Assembly: GCA_051881775.1 (NCBI GenBank)
Contig: JBJEQN010000059.1
Coordinates: 1-55,766, forward strand
Source of the DNA: UMGS363 sp051881775
GTDB taxonomy: Bacteria > Bacillota > Clostridia > Oscillospirales > Ruminococcaceae
Reading direction: 5' to 3'
DNA length: 55,766 bases
Position 1 is the first letter of the stretch. Each line of letters begins with the position of its first letter. This document shows, one piece after another, positions 25,973 through 33,763 of the stretch. Under the pieces are notes generated by a model that was given only the letters and a program-made list of their open reading frames with translations, was not told the origin of the DNA and ran no database searches. Both the position numbers and the translations under genes were made by a program.

Positions 25973-26110
25973 TCAAGCAGTTTCTCCTTGATGAAAACAG
26001 AAATAACATGCCGAATCTTCAAGCGAAAGCATTTTTCCACATTCCGGGCATTTCCATGTATTAGATTCTGATTTAGCATCAATGCTTTTTTCCTCTGTAG
26101 ATGTTGTAGC
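25973..26110 (-). pseudogene. Possible remnant of a zinc-ribbon protein
   Basis: The minus frame encodes a C-terminal zinc ribbon, WKCPECGKMLSLEDSACYFCFHQGETA with four Cys (two CxxC pairs; split here only for reference), ending at 25973. The frame stays open to 26215, but its upstream part overlaps the consensus promoter of the toxin gene and sequence shared with 31412-31440. There is no ribosome site. It is best seen as the 3' end of a lost gene. Confidence 0.3.
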
Positions 26111-26159
26111 CTGCTTGGAATTGGATCGTAAGTATTTGAAAGTAATTTGTTTTAATGTA

Positions 26160-26188
26160 TTGACACACCCTAAATAATAGGGTATAAT
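26160..26188 (+). promoter_or_regulatory. Promoter and operator of the higBA-like pair
   Basis: Perfect TTGACA (26160-26165), 17 bp, TATAAT (26183-26188). The spacer contains the palindrome ACCCTA-AATAA-TAGGGT (26167-26183), positioned for autorepression by the antitoxin. Confidence 0.85.
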
Positions 26189-26208
26189 ATGCATAAGGGG
26201 TGAGGCAG

Positions 26209-26550
26209 TTGACAAGGTTATTTATTATGCTCCCTGAATTTGAAAAGCAATGGAACAGAATGGGTTTGACAGATGACGACTTAAAAAGGCTGCAGTTTGA
26301 ATTGCTGGAAAATCCTCAAAAAGGCGATGTAATACAAGGTACAGGCGGACTTAGAAAAATTCGCTTTGCTTTTGAAAATCGTGGTAAAAGTGGAAGTTCA
26401 CGAGTTGTATATGTTGATTTTGCAGTTTATGAGAAAGTTTTTCTGATAACTGCATATCCTAAAAATGAGAAGGATAATTTAACGAATGCTGAAAGAAACA
26501 ACATCAAAAAAATGATTGAAGCTCTTGAAAAAAGTTTGAAAGGAGAATGA
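26209..26550 (+). CDS. higB: Type II toxin, RelE/HigB family
   Basis: 113-aa mRNA-interferase-type toxin. It begins TRLFIMLPEFEKQWNRMGL and contains the RelE-fold core GTGGLRKIRFAFENRGKSGS, RVVYVDF and KVFLITAYPKNEKDNLT. The start is taken as TTG 26209, 8 nt after AAGGGG; GTG 26200 would overlap that site. The stop overlaps the region of the antitoxin ribosome site, so the toxin-first order is translationally linked, typical of higBA. The toxin would cleave mRNA on ribosomes when the antitoxin is degraded. Confidence 0.85.
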   Translation: MTRLFIMLPEFEKQWNRMGLTDDDLKRLQFELLENPQKGDVIQGTGGLRKIRFAFENRGKSGSSRVVYVDFAVYEKVFLITAYPKNEKDNLTNAERNNIKKMIEALEKSLKGE

Positions 26551-26552
26551 CC

Positions 26553-26864
26553 ATGAATGTATATGAAAGCATTATGCAGGGCTTGAATGAAGCGGTAGAA
26601 TACGAAAAGGGTACTCTTAAAGCTGATACCGCAAAAATATCCGTTGCACCGCTTCCTGATATTCACGGTGCAGAGGTGCGTAATATCAGAATGTCGCTTG
26701 ATCTGACCCAGGTGGTTTTTGCTAAGGTCATGGGCGTTTCTCCCAAGACTGTTGAAGCCTGGGAAGGCGGACGTTCAGAACCCAACGGTACGGCAAAGCG
26801 AATGCTTGCAATGCTGAGATCCGATCCGCATCTTCCCGAAAAATACAATTTACTTGCTCGGTAA
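26553..26864 (+). CDS. higA: HTH antitoxin, HigA/XRE family
   Basis: 103-aa antitoxin and repressor. The N-terminal helix MNVYESIMQGLNEAVEYEKG probably binds the toxin. The helix-turn-helix follows at residues about 48-80 (IRMSLDLTQVVFAKVMGVSP and KTVEAWEGGRSEPNGTAKRML). ATG 26553 is 7 nt after AAAGGAG; ATG 26547 is too close to that site. It probably binds the palindrome between the -35 and -10 boxes of its own promoter. Confidence 0.9.
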   Translation: MNVYESIMQGLNEAVEYEKGTLKADTAKISVAPLPDIHGAEVRNIRMSLDLTQVVFAKVMGVSPKTVEAWEGGRSEPNGTAKRMLAMLRSDPHLPEKYNLLAR

Positions 26865-26870
26865 TCATTG

Positions 26871-26903
26871 CGCCGCCTTGTGATATGCAGGGCGGCGTTG
26901 TTT
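26871..26903 (+). terminator. Terminator after higBA
   Basis: CGCCGCC (26871-26877) pairs with GGCGGCG (26891-26897), followed by TTGTTTTA. Confidence 0.75.
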
Positions 26904-26928
26904 TATCTAGTGCTACATTATATATAGT

Positions 26929-26985
26929 TACCTGGAATAAACGAATTTTTATCGTCAATGGGAACGGGATTGTCGCACATACAGT
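26929..26985 (-). pseudogene. Fragment of the ATPase (DUF4143) 3' end
   Basis: This stretch repeats, with few changes, the last codons of the ATPase gene at 24591-24645 (the CDSPVPIDDKNSFIP region on the minus strand), with nothing of the gene upstream. It is a leftover from a copied and decayed ATPase locus. Confidence 0.65.
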
Positions 26986-27047
26986 TATTATGCGGTGATC
27001 TTTTCCGTAATTGCGTAAAATGTCATTAGAAATTAGCAGTAAGCCTA

Positions 27048-27076
27048 TTGACAATGCTTTACTTGACTGATACAAT
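27048..27076 (+). promoter_or_regulatory. Promoter of the CotH-family gene
   Basis: TTGACA (27048-27053), 17 bp, TACAAT (27071-27076), about 40 nt before the start codon. Confidence 0.7.
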
Positions 27077-27121
27077 AATTTCATCGGATATGTTAAAATA
27101 AAGAAAAACGGAGAGAATATT

Positions 27122-28708
27122 ATGAAACCAACTATAAAATCAGCAATAGCAGTTATTCTTTGCTGCCTTATGTGCGGATGTTCAGTATCGGAAGAAAGCC
27201 GATCCGGAACTATCGAGGAAACTATGCAGTCCCTTTCGGAGCAAGCTGATGTTCAGCCGTCGGAGATCCCTGTACTTTCGATGGTTACCGAAACCGGGAA
27301 CAATGATTTTGCTGAAAAGCCCGTTTCGGAATTTGTATCGGAACAGATCGCTTCATGGACTCCCGGCTATGTAATGCCGCCCGCTCCGTATTATGAGGAT
27401 TGCAAAATTTCATTAAAGGAAGGAAACAACACTCTTATTGATTCAGCCGAAGCAAGTGTTAAAGTAAGAGGAAACTGGACTACAAACTATTCAAAAAAGC
27501 CTTTCAGAATTAAATTTGCCGAAAAGCAGTCTATGCTTGATCTTAATGGAGGAGAAGCCTTCAAAAACTGGGTGCTGCTGGCAGAATACAAGGATGCTTC
27601 AATGCTCCGAAATAAGACTGCATTTGAATTATCCCGTGAAATTCTTGGAAAGGACGGGCTGTATGCGTCCGATGCAGCCTTCGTCGATGTTGAGATCAAC
27701 GGTGAATATTGGGGCGTATATCTTTTAGCAGAATACCAGCAGGTAAACAAAGGAAGAATAGATATTGCCGAACCCAAAGACGATTACAGCGGAACTGATA
27801 TTGGATACTTTATCGAATTTGACGGATATTTCATCAACGAAGAACCGATGAATCAGTTCCATGTGGATTATCATAATAATGCCGCACTCAAACCTTTTGA
27901 CGGAAATGACGGCAGCGGCAAAACAGTACGCTGTCTTCCTCTTTTAAAGACCGATCCCAAAAAAGATGTAGGATTTACTATCAAAAGCGATATTGTTTCT
28001 CAGGAACAGCACGATTTCATTGCTTCTTATGTTAATAATGTTTATAATATAATGTATGAGGCAGCATATTATGATAAAGCCTTCATTTTTAGCGAGGATT
28101 ATTCGGAAATAATTGAGTCTGATGAGATCACGCCTCGGGAAGCGATCGAAAGAGTTGTTGATGTCAACTCATTGGCTGATATGTATATCATAAGCGAGCT
28201 TACCTGTGATGCCGATCTTTATTGGTCAAGCTTTTTTATGACAGCTGATTTCGGCGAAAACGGAAACCGCAAGCTGACATTTCAGGCTCCATGGGACTTT
28301 GATTCCTCTTTGGGAAATAAATCAAGATGTCCCGACGGCAAAGGTTTCTACGCATCAAATATTATCCCCGATGTAAACGGAGATACATACGAAACTATCA
28401 ATCCGTGGCTTGCGGTAATAAGCTATGAGGACTGGTATCGTGAGATCATTAGCCGGAAATGGACAGAAATATATGACAGCGGTGCTTTTGACAGAGCCTC
28501 TGAAATGATCGCAGAAGATTCAATAAAGTATAAGGATGCTTTTGCAAGAAATAATGAGAGATGGGGTATAAGCACCAATGATAGTTCTGTTACCGGTGAG
28601 CTTTCGGATAAAGCGCTCAAATGCAAGACTCAGGAAGCTGCTGCAGTTTATCTTGATGAATGGCTCCGCAGCAGAGTTGAGTTTATGAATGAAAACTGGC
28701 ACATATAA
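27122..28708 (+). CDS. CotH-family lipoprotein (protein-kinase-like fold)
   Basis: 528-aa exported lipoprotein: signal MKPTIKSAIAVILCCLM with lipobox MCGC near residue 20, then a Ser/Glu-rich linker. The CotH domain starts near residue 90, with VKVRGNWTTNYSKKPFRIKF (nucleotide-binding Lys), WVLLAEYKDASMLRNKTAFE, EYWGVYLLAEYQQ, ELTCDADLYWSSFFMT and the DFD-like FQAPWDFDSSLGN. Family members in spore formers phosphorylate coat proteins; in Ruminococcus, CotH modules also occur in secreted or cellulosome-linked proteins. Here the protein is surface-anchored, with no dockerin visible. It is a single-gene unit with its own promoter and terminator. Confidence 0.9.
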   Translation: MKPTIKSAIAVILCCLMCGCSVSEESRSGTIEETMQSLSEQADVQPSEIPVLSMVTETGNNDFAEKPVSEFVSEQIASWTPGYVMPPAPYYEDCKISLKEGNNTLIDSAEASVKVRGNWTTNYSKKPFRIKFAEKQSMLDLNGGEAFKNWVLLAEYKDASMLRNKTAFELSREILGKDGLYASDAAFVDVEINGEYWGVYLLAEYQQVNKGRIDIAEPKDDYSGTDIGYFIEFDGYFINEEPMNQFHVDYHNNAALKPFDGNDGSGKTVRCLPLLKTDPKKDVGFTIKSDIVSQEQHDFIASYVNNVYNIMYEAAYYDKAFIFSEDYSEIIESDEITPREAIERVVDVNSLADMYIISELTCDADLYWSSFFMTADFGENGNRKLTFQAPWDFDSSLGNKSRCPDGKGFYASNIIPDVNGDTYETINPWLAVISYEDWYREIISRKWTEIYDSGAFDRASEMIAEDSIKYKDAFARNNERWGISTNDSSVTGELSDKALKCKTQEAAAVYLDEWLRSRVEFMNENWHI

Positions 28709-28740
28709 TTAGAGCTGCATTAATAAATTTATAACAAAAG

Positions 28741-28780
28741 CCCCTGCAAACCGCATAAATACGCAGTTTGCAGGGGTTTT
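28741..28780 (+). terminator. Terminator of the CotH-family gene
   Basis: CCCCTGCAAAC pairs with GTTTGCAGGGG and is followed by TTTT. Confidence 0.85.
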
Positions 28781-28803
28781 AAATTGGTCGGGGTGAGCCG
28801 TGC

Positions 28804-28882
28804 TCACTAATGGTCATAATTTTTTATGCTTATCAAACGGCGCAGGTACGTTGCTTGTGAACTTTTTATTCCGATGATGTTA
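28804..28882. repeat. 3'-flank repeat of the ATPase family, locus 2
   Basis: This is an altered copy of the 31155-31400 segment (AATGGTCATAATTTTTTATG then TATCAAACGGCGCAGGTACG and TTATTCCGATGATG). It is uninterrupted where the other copy carries a family A element, and it is itself interrupted after 28882 by the family B element. Confidence 0.65.
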
Positions 28883-28998
28883 TACCAATCCCCGATTAAA
28901 AAGTGTACAAAAAATGGGGGCAAAATCTTGTAGCTGTAAAACAGCTTTATATGGATTTTGTGCCGATTTTTTGTCTACACTTTTATCGGGGATTGGTA
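28883..28998. mobile_element. Palindromic MITE-like element, family B (116 bp)
   Basis: Ends TACCAATCCCCGAT and ATCGGGGATTGGTA, flanked by TTA at 28880-28882 and 28999-29001. The two arms pair over most of their length around a short TAGCTG ... CAGCT hairpin. It encodes no protein. The ends resemble those of family A (TACTAATCCCC in copy 1) and the target duplication is the same, suggesting mobilisation by the same or a related transposase not present in the window. Confidence 0.78.
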
Positions 28999-29107
28999 TT
29001 ATTATAAGCATAAATAAATATATCACTATTTTGCGATGCAGGTCATGATTTGCTGCATAATGTACGAATCTCTGCAAATGAGTATATACTTCTGCTGCGG
29101 TACAGTA

Positions 29108-31006
29108 TCAGGACTCCTCCCGAGAGCTGAAAATCACTTTTTCCTCGGGCAAATATTTTATTATCATTTCGTATAACAGATCGGACATGATCGGTTTTGA
29201 CAAAAAGTCGTCAAACCCCATTTCGAGATACCGTTCTTTACTTCCTTCCACAGCATTTGCGGTTAACATGATGATCGGGGTATTTTGACAAAGATCATGT
29301 TCCTTAATGTAATTCAGGGTTTCCACACCATCCATTTCCGGCATCATATGATCCAAAAAGATCATATCAAAGGACAGCTTTTGCACAATTTCAATACAGT
29401 TTTTGCCGCCGGTAACCAGTCGGATATCCATTTGGGAATTCTTTAATAAGTTCTTGAATACTTTAAGATTCATTTTATTGTCATCCACAACAAGTATTCT
29501 TGCCTCTTTTGCAGTGAATTCCATACTATCCATTGTTTTCGTATCATTCTCCCGGGATTTATCTTTAAAATCTCCTAAAGGTTCGTGGTCGGTGATCGTC
29601 TGCACAATATCAAAAGAAAATTCGCTGCCCTTACCATACTCACTTTCAATATGAAGTTCACTTCCAAATAATTTCAGAAGATGCTGCACAATATTCATTC
29701 CCAGACCGGTACCTTCTATATTTCTGTTTTTGGACAGATCAAACCGCTGGAATGCATCATAGATCGAACCAATATCTTCCTTACGAATACCCATTCCTGT
29801 ATCCTTTACAGAAAAATGCAATACCTCTTTTTCATTCTCCTTATGACCGCTGACCAGGAACGTTACCGTACCCTCCGGCGTATATTTCACAGCATTGGTC
29901 AACAGATTTATTAACACCTGACGGAGCCTCTTATCATCTCCATAATATCCTGAGGGAATGTCTGCAGCAACCTCAAACTCAAGCTTTAGATTTTTTTCAT
30001 TTGTCTTTACACTGATCATATTGTATAGATCATTTATCAGCGTTCTGATCGAATAATTCGCTTCTACTAATTCCATATTTCCGGACTCCAGCTTGGAGGT
30101 ATCGAGAATATCATTTACAATTCCCAGCAGCATAATGGAAGAGTCTTTTACATCCCGAGAATATTCCTGAATAGTTTTATCCTCACTTTCACGAGAGATC
30201 ATCTCATTCATACCTATGATCGCATTGATAGGAGTACGGATCTCATGTGACATTCTTGCCAGAAATTCAGACTTTGCCTTATTCGCACTTTCTGCCTCTT
30301 CCTTAGCCTTCTCTAATTCATCAACAAGCCGTGCTTTTTCCAAGCTGCCGCTGACAATACGAAACAGACTTCCGCAAACTGCTTCAAATGCAATGTAGAT
30401 AAGACATCTTGGTAGCACATAGAATAAGAAAAGACTGACAGTCGGATCGCTGTTGACCTCATTTAAGATAAACTTCCCGTCAACAATATAGTCAGTTATA
30501 CTGTTGGTTGTGAGCAATACCATATTGGCATCGCAAAGTCCCCAATAATAACCTCCGTAGACAACCAGAAAAGTGCTTATCACCGTCAGGATATAGACAT
30601 AATTCAAGGCTTTTTTTGAAGAATACAACGTAGCATACAAAAAGGGCAAAAGAGATGCCAACACTACTTGGTAGGTAAGAAAGATACCTATAATAGTAAA
30701 TACAGTAACGATACAGAATAAAAGTATGTATTTTACCTTAGGATTGGATAAAGGTATTTTTTTAAGCAAAAGCAGTACCAGAAGATACAGTATAACAGAC
30801 GGGATATACGCCCTCATCATCAGCTCCTGCTGAATAATAAAGATCTTAAGTATGTTTAAAACAAAAGTGATGGTAAAGACCAGCATAGTTACCGCAAAAC
30901 ACTTCATAACATATCTGTTGGCTATATATTCCTGATTTTCAAAATAATCCATCGAAAGATTCTCTTTTTTCGTGATACTTTTTAATGCGCCCTCTTTTTT
31001 TGTCAT
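29108..31006 (-). CDS. Hybrid sensor histidine kinase with receiver domain
   Basis: 632-aa membrane sensor. About six to seven hydrophobic spans (residues 33-225) lead into a short coiled coil (SLEKARLVDELEKAKEEAES). The HisKA box FLARMSHEIRTPINAIIGM follows near residue 255, then HATPase motifs (NLLTNAVKYTPEG, VKDTGMGI, GTGLGM), and a C-terminal receiver (ILVVDDNKMNLKVFKNLL, phospho-Asp in MIFLDHMMPEMDG, then IIMLTANAV). ATG 31006 has GGAG about 10 nt upstream. No partner regulator or histidine phosphotransfer gene is adjacent. The signal sensed is unknown. Confidence 0.92.
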   Translation of the reverse strand: MTKKEGALKSITKKENLSMDYFENQEYIANRYVMKCFAVTMLVFTITFVLNILKIFIIQQELMMRAYIPSVILYLLVLLLLKKIPLSNPKVKYILLFCIVTVFTIIGIFLTYQVVLASLLPFLYATLYSSKKALNYVYILTVISTFLVVYGGYYWGLCDANMVLLTTNSITDYIVDGKFILNEVNSDPTVSLFLFYVLPRCLIYIAFEAVCGSLFRIVSGSLEKARLVDELEKAKEEAESANKAKSEFLARMSHEIRTPINAIIGMNEMISRESEDKTIQEYSRDVKDSSIMLLGIVNDILDTSKLESGNMELVEANYSIRTLINDLYNMISVKTNEKNLKLEFEVAADIPSGYYGDDKRLRQVLINLLTNAVKYTPEGTVTFLVSGHKENEKEVLHFSVKDTGMGIRKEDIGSIYDAFQRFDLSKNRNIEGTGLGMNIVQHLLKLFGSELHIESEYGKGSEFSFDIVQTITDHEPLGDFKDKSRENDTKTMDSMEFTAKEARILVVDDNKMNLKVFKNLLKNSQMDIRLVTGGKNCIEIVQKLSFDMIFLDHMMPEMDGVETLNYIKEHDLCQNTPIIMLTANAVEGSKERYLEMGFDDFLSKPIMSDLLYEMIIKYLPEEKVIFSSREES

Positions 31007-31172
31007 GTGACACACTCTCCATCTCAAAGTAATTGATTCAAAATTTCAGATTTATGCCGTGTTTTTTCATTGTCAACGTTCTTGTTGACTTATATTATAT
31101 ATCATATTGGAAAAATAATCAAGCTTTATTATTAATGAAATAATTCTCTCTTCCCAATAGTCATAATTTTTA

Positions 31173-31349
31173 TACTAATTCTAAACCGTTCTATAGACAA
31201 GGACGGCAGATAGAATTTTTGTCAATAAGGTAAAAGGCTTTACCTCGGAAAGCGACCGCAGGCGGGCTTGCCGCCCGGCAAGGGAGCTTGACGCAGAGTG
31301 ACGAAATTATAGCTGCCGTATCTGTCTATAGGTTGGTTTAGAATTAGTA
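31173..31349. mobile_element. Palindromic MITE-like element, family A, copy 4 (177 bp)
   Basis: Ends TACTAATTC/GAATTAGTA with TTA at 31170-31172 and 31350-31352. It keeps the family core (GGAAAGCGACCGC and GCAAGGGAGCTTGACG) but carries an extra small stem (GGTAAAAGGCTTTACC) and a different central hairpin (GGCGGGCTTGCCGCC). The outer arms (ATTCTAAACC) again differ from other copies and match each other. It interrupts the ATPase 3'-flank repeat; the uninterrupted version is at 28804-28845. Confidence 0.82.
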
Positions 31350-31352
31350 TTA

Positions 31353-31500
31353 TACCTATCAAACGGCGTAAGTACGTTGTTTTTGAGCTTCTTATTCTGA
31401 TGAGGTTATTATAGCATGCTTGGAATTGGAGCGCAAGTAGTTGAAATTAATATTTTTAAACGGGACTGCCGCACATACAGGCAAGTCCTACGAGCCGGCT
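31353..31500 (-). pseudogene. 3'-flank repeat and fragment of the ATPase gene, locus 3
   Basis: The right part of the interrupted repeat (CTATCAAACGGCGTAAGTACG to GAGGTTATTATAGCATG) is followed by a short minus-strand remnant with codons for CMCGSPV, matching the end of the ATPase at 24584-25810. The segment GCTTGGAATTGGAGCG is also found at 26109-26124. The gene itself is gone. Confidence 0.55.
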
Positions 31501-31514
31501 TTTTATATAGACGT

Positions 31515-31555
31515 CAAAAAAATGCGGACCGCTAAGTAAAAGAAGCGGTCCGCAT
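31515..31555 (-). terminator. Terminator of the second toxin-antitoxin operon
   Basis: A perfect 12-bp stem (31522-31533 with 31544-31555) followed on the minus strand by a U-run (31521-31515). It begins 4 nt after the antitoxin stop. Confidence 0.88.
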
Positions 31556-31559
31556 TGTT

Positions 31560-31856
31560 TCAAACGTTATGAGTTTTTGGAACAAACTCGATTTTTAAAT
31601 TCATATTCATTGCAGAAGCTATACGAGTAAGTGTTTTGATTGAGGGATTGGCATTTCCGTTTTCGATCTTGCTGATGTCAGCCTGGTCTATACCGGTAAG
31701 CTCGGAAAGCTGCTTTTGTGTAAGATTACCGGAGCTGCGGCAGGCAATAAGCATTTTTGCAAGTTCGTATTCGGGAGAAAGAGCCTCATATTCCCGTCGG
31801 AAATCAGCGTCATTTTCAAGCTGTCGGTTTAATGTTTCTCTGAAATTTTTACCCAT
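31560..31856 (-). CDS. HTH antitoxin, XRE/HigA family
   Basis: 98-aa repressor-antitoxin. An N-terminal helical part (MGKNFRETLNRQLENDADF ... EYEALSPEYELAKMLI) is followed by an XRE helix-turn-helix (residues about 40-80: GNLTQKQLSELTGIDQADIS, KIENGNANPSIKTLTRIA). ATG 31856 is 8 nt after AAGGAG (31865-31870); the GTG in frame at 31865 lies on that site. It follows the toxin by 5 nt. It probably neutralises the toxin and represses the operon through the palindrome at its promoter. Confidence 0.88.
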   Translation of the reverse strand: MGKNFRETLNRQLENDADFRREYEALSPEYELAKMLIACRSSGNLTQKQLSELTGIDQADISKIENGNANPSIKTLTRIASAMNMNLKIEFVPKTHNV

Positions 31857-31861
31857 AATAA

Positions 31862-32209
31862 TCACTCCTTGTTACGTTCGAGGTAATCTTTGCGATATTT
31901 CTTGGCAAGTTCTATTTCGCTGTCGGGCGTTTTCTGTGTTTTCTTTACAAATCCGTTGGTAAGAATTATCTTTTTATTGACCACAAAGAAATACAGCACT
32001 CTTGTAATGTCGGAAGAAACCTTTGCCCGTATTTCATATATTCCATCACCCAATGATTTGGAGTGAGGTTCACGCAATTCATTTCCGAATGTTTCGAGCA
32101 ATTCAAGCTCACGGAACATTTTTGCTTTCATTTTCGTGTCAAGAGATAATATAAATTCTTCCGCAGGGAATGTACCGTCCTTTTTCTCATAGTATTCTAC
32201 GTCAAACAA
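31862..32209 (-). CDS. Type II toxin, RelE/ParE superfamily (Gp49/HigB-like)
   Basis: 115-aa predicted ribosome-dependent mRNA interferase. FDVEYYEKKDGTFPAEEFIL and the core LREPHSKSLGDGIYEIRAKVSSDITRVLYFFVVNKKIILTNGFVKKTQKTP follow the phage Gp49-like toxin family (basic HG/N-GFxKKTxKTP end; shown here in two parts only by motif). The start is TTG 32209, 8 nt after AAAGGAGA. The longer frame to 32281 runs into the promoter and is rejected. Toxin-first order, as in the other pair, but from a different toxin subfamily. Confidence 0.85.
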   Translation of the reverse strand: MFDVEYYEKKDGTFPAEEFILSLDTKMKAKMFRELELLETFGNELREPHSKSLGDGIYEIRAKVSSDITRVLYFFVVNKKIILTNGFVKKTQKTPDSEIELAKKYRKDYLERNKE

Positions 32210-32248
32210 GTTTTTACTCTCCTTTATAATATGGTATATATCCCATAT

Positions 32249-32281
32249 CGGTATTATATACCGTAAACGAGAAAATGTCAA
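32249..32281 (-). promoter_or_regulatory. Promoter and operator of the second toxin-antitoxin operon
   Basis: Minus-strand TTGACA (32281-32276), 17 bp, TATAAT (32258-32253). The -10 box is embedded in the palindrome CGGTAT-TAT-ATACCG (32249-32263), and a related GGTATATA lies just downstream, so autorepression is likely. Confidence 0.85.
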
Positions 32282-32315
32282 GTGTTTTTGTTGATTATTA
32301 GAAAAAACTACATAA

Positions 32316-32389
32316 TGTGCAAAAATTTCGAATGAAATCTTGACTTATGCGCATAATAGTATTATAATGCCATTAGAGAAAAATGCACA
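32316..32389 (+). promoter_or_regulatory. Promoter of the second ATPase gene inside a long inverted repeat
   Basis: TTGACT (32340-32345), 17 bp, TATAAT (32363-32368). Arms TGTGCAAAAATTTCGAATG (32316-32334) and CATTAGAGAAAAATGCACA (32371-32389) flank the promoter. The same arm sequences occur in opposite order upstream of the first ATPase gene (25924-25965). Confidence 0.65.
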
Positions 32390-32424
32390 TATACACAAAT
32401 TTATCTAATACAAGGAGGCTCATT

Positions 32425-33723
32425 ATGATAGAACGCAAGAAATATCTTGATAAGCTTATACGAAAGAAAGAGAACGGACTTGTCAAGGTCATTACGGGAA
32501 TAAGGCGGTGCGGCAAGTCATATCTGCTGTTTGAGATATATCACCGCTACCTTAATTCTATTGGTGTGGATGACAGCCATATTATTGAAATTGCCCTTGA
32601 TGATGACCTCAATGCGCAGTACCGTAATCCGCTGGAGCTTGGAAAATTCGTCCGCAGCCTTATCACCGACAAGGAGCAGACCTATTATATCTTCCTCGAT
32701 GAGATACAAAAGGTTGCGTCAATAAAAAATCCGTATCTTGATTCAGATGATGAAAAAATAGGCTTTGTTGATGTTGTGTTGGGACTTATGAAAATACGCA
32801 ACGCAGATATTTATGTAACCGGCAGCAACTCCAGAATGTTATCGTCCGATATTCTTACGGAATTTCGTGGCAGAGGTGATGAGATACGGGTAAATCCGCT
32901 TTCCTTTGCGGAGTTTTATGCTGCTTATGACGGTGATAAGCGTGACGCTTGGACGGAATATTACACCTACGGCGGAATGCCCCTTGTGCTTGTACAAAAG
33001 ACCCATGAGGACAAGGCAAAATATCTTCAGGATCTGTTCAGCAAGATATACCTTGATGATGTTATTGCCCGAAACAAGATCGGACATGACAAGTCTGTGC
33101 TGGAGGATCTGCTGAATGTTATTTCTTCTTCGGTTGGTTCACTTACAAATCCGCTTCGTATTTCAAATACATTTTCAAGCATTACGGGAAAAACTGTTTC
33201 GGATGATACTATCGCAAAATATCTTGACTGCTTTGTGGATTCGTTCCTGATATACAAAGCACAGCGTTATGATGTAAAAGGACGAAAATATATAGGTTCG
33301 CCGTTCAAATATTATTTCTCCGATATAGGACTTCGCAATGCAAGGCTGAATTTTCGTCAGCAGGAAGAAAATCACATTATGGAGAATATCATTTACAATG
33401 AGCTGCTGATGCGTGAATACAGCGTTGATGTGGGCGTTGTGGAGTATTCTGCTGCAAGAAGCGATAAGAAACGAAGCAGGACACAGCTTGAGATCGACTT
33501 TATAGCAAACAAGGGCAGCAGCAAGTATTATATTCAATCTGCGCTTAATATTGACACCGAGGAAAAGCGCACACAGGAGATAAACTCGCTTGTCAGGGTA
33601 AACGATTCATTTAAAAAGATCGTTGTAGTAAAGGATAAAATAATCCCATGGCATGATGAAAAGGGTATCCTTTATATCGGCATTGAGCAGTTTCTGCTTG
33701 ATGAAGACAGTATGAATATATAA
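32425..33723 (+). CDS. AAA-family ATPase with DUF4143 domain
   Basis: 432 aa. Walker A GIRRCGKSYLL near residue 24, Walker B TYYIFLDEIQKV near residue 92, sensor YVTGSNSRML, then the DUF4143 half: EFRGRGDEIRVNPLSFAEFY, YGGMPLVL, YFSDIGLRNARLNF and the nuclease-like core RTQLEIDFIANKGSSKYYIQ. It is only distantly related to the ATPase at 24584-25810 (different subfamily). ATG 32425 has AAGGAGG 6 nt upstream. It is transcribed divergently from the toxin-antitoxin operon. Function unknown; the family is common in accessory regions. Confidence 0.9.
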   Translation: MIERKKYLDKLIRKKENGLVKVITGIRRCGKSYLLFEIYHRYLNSIGVDDSHIIEIALDDDLNAQYRNPLELGKFVRSLITDKEQTYYIFLDEIQKVASIKNPYLDSDDEKIGFVDVVLGLMKIRNADIYVTGSNSRMLSSDILTEFRGRGDEIRVNPLSFAEFYAAYDGDKRDAWTEYYTYGGMPLVLVQKTHEDKAKYLQDLFSKIYLDDVIARNKIGHDKSVLEDLLNVISSSVGSLTNPLRISNTFSSITGKTVSDDTIAKYLDCFVDSFLIYKAQRYDVKGRKYIGSPFKYYFSDIGLRNARLNFRQQEENHIMENIIYNELLMREYSVDVGVVEYSAARSDKKRSRTQLEIDFIANKGSSKYYIQSALNIDTEEKRTQEINSLVRVNDSFKKIVVVKDKIIPWHDEKGILYIGIEQFLLDEDSMNI

Positions 33724-33728
33724 TTTTT

Positions 33729-33763
33729 CACGGAAATGGCAAAGTCCATTTCCGTGATTTTTT
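33729..33763 (+). terminator. Terminator of the second ATPase gene
   Basis: CACGGAAATGG pairs with CCATTTCCGTG (11 bp, 6-nt loop), followed by ATTTTTT. Confidence 0.9.

Noticed and set aside
28880..29077. Minus frame across the family B element
   Set aside because: It reads through a palindromic element and has no ribosome site; it is an artefact of the inverted repeat.
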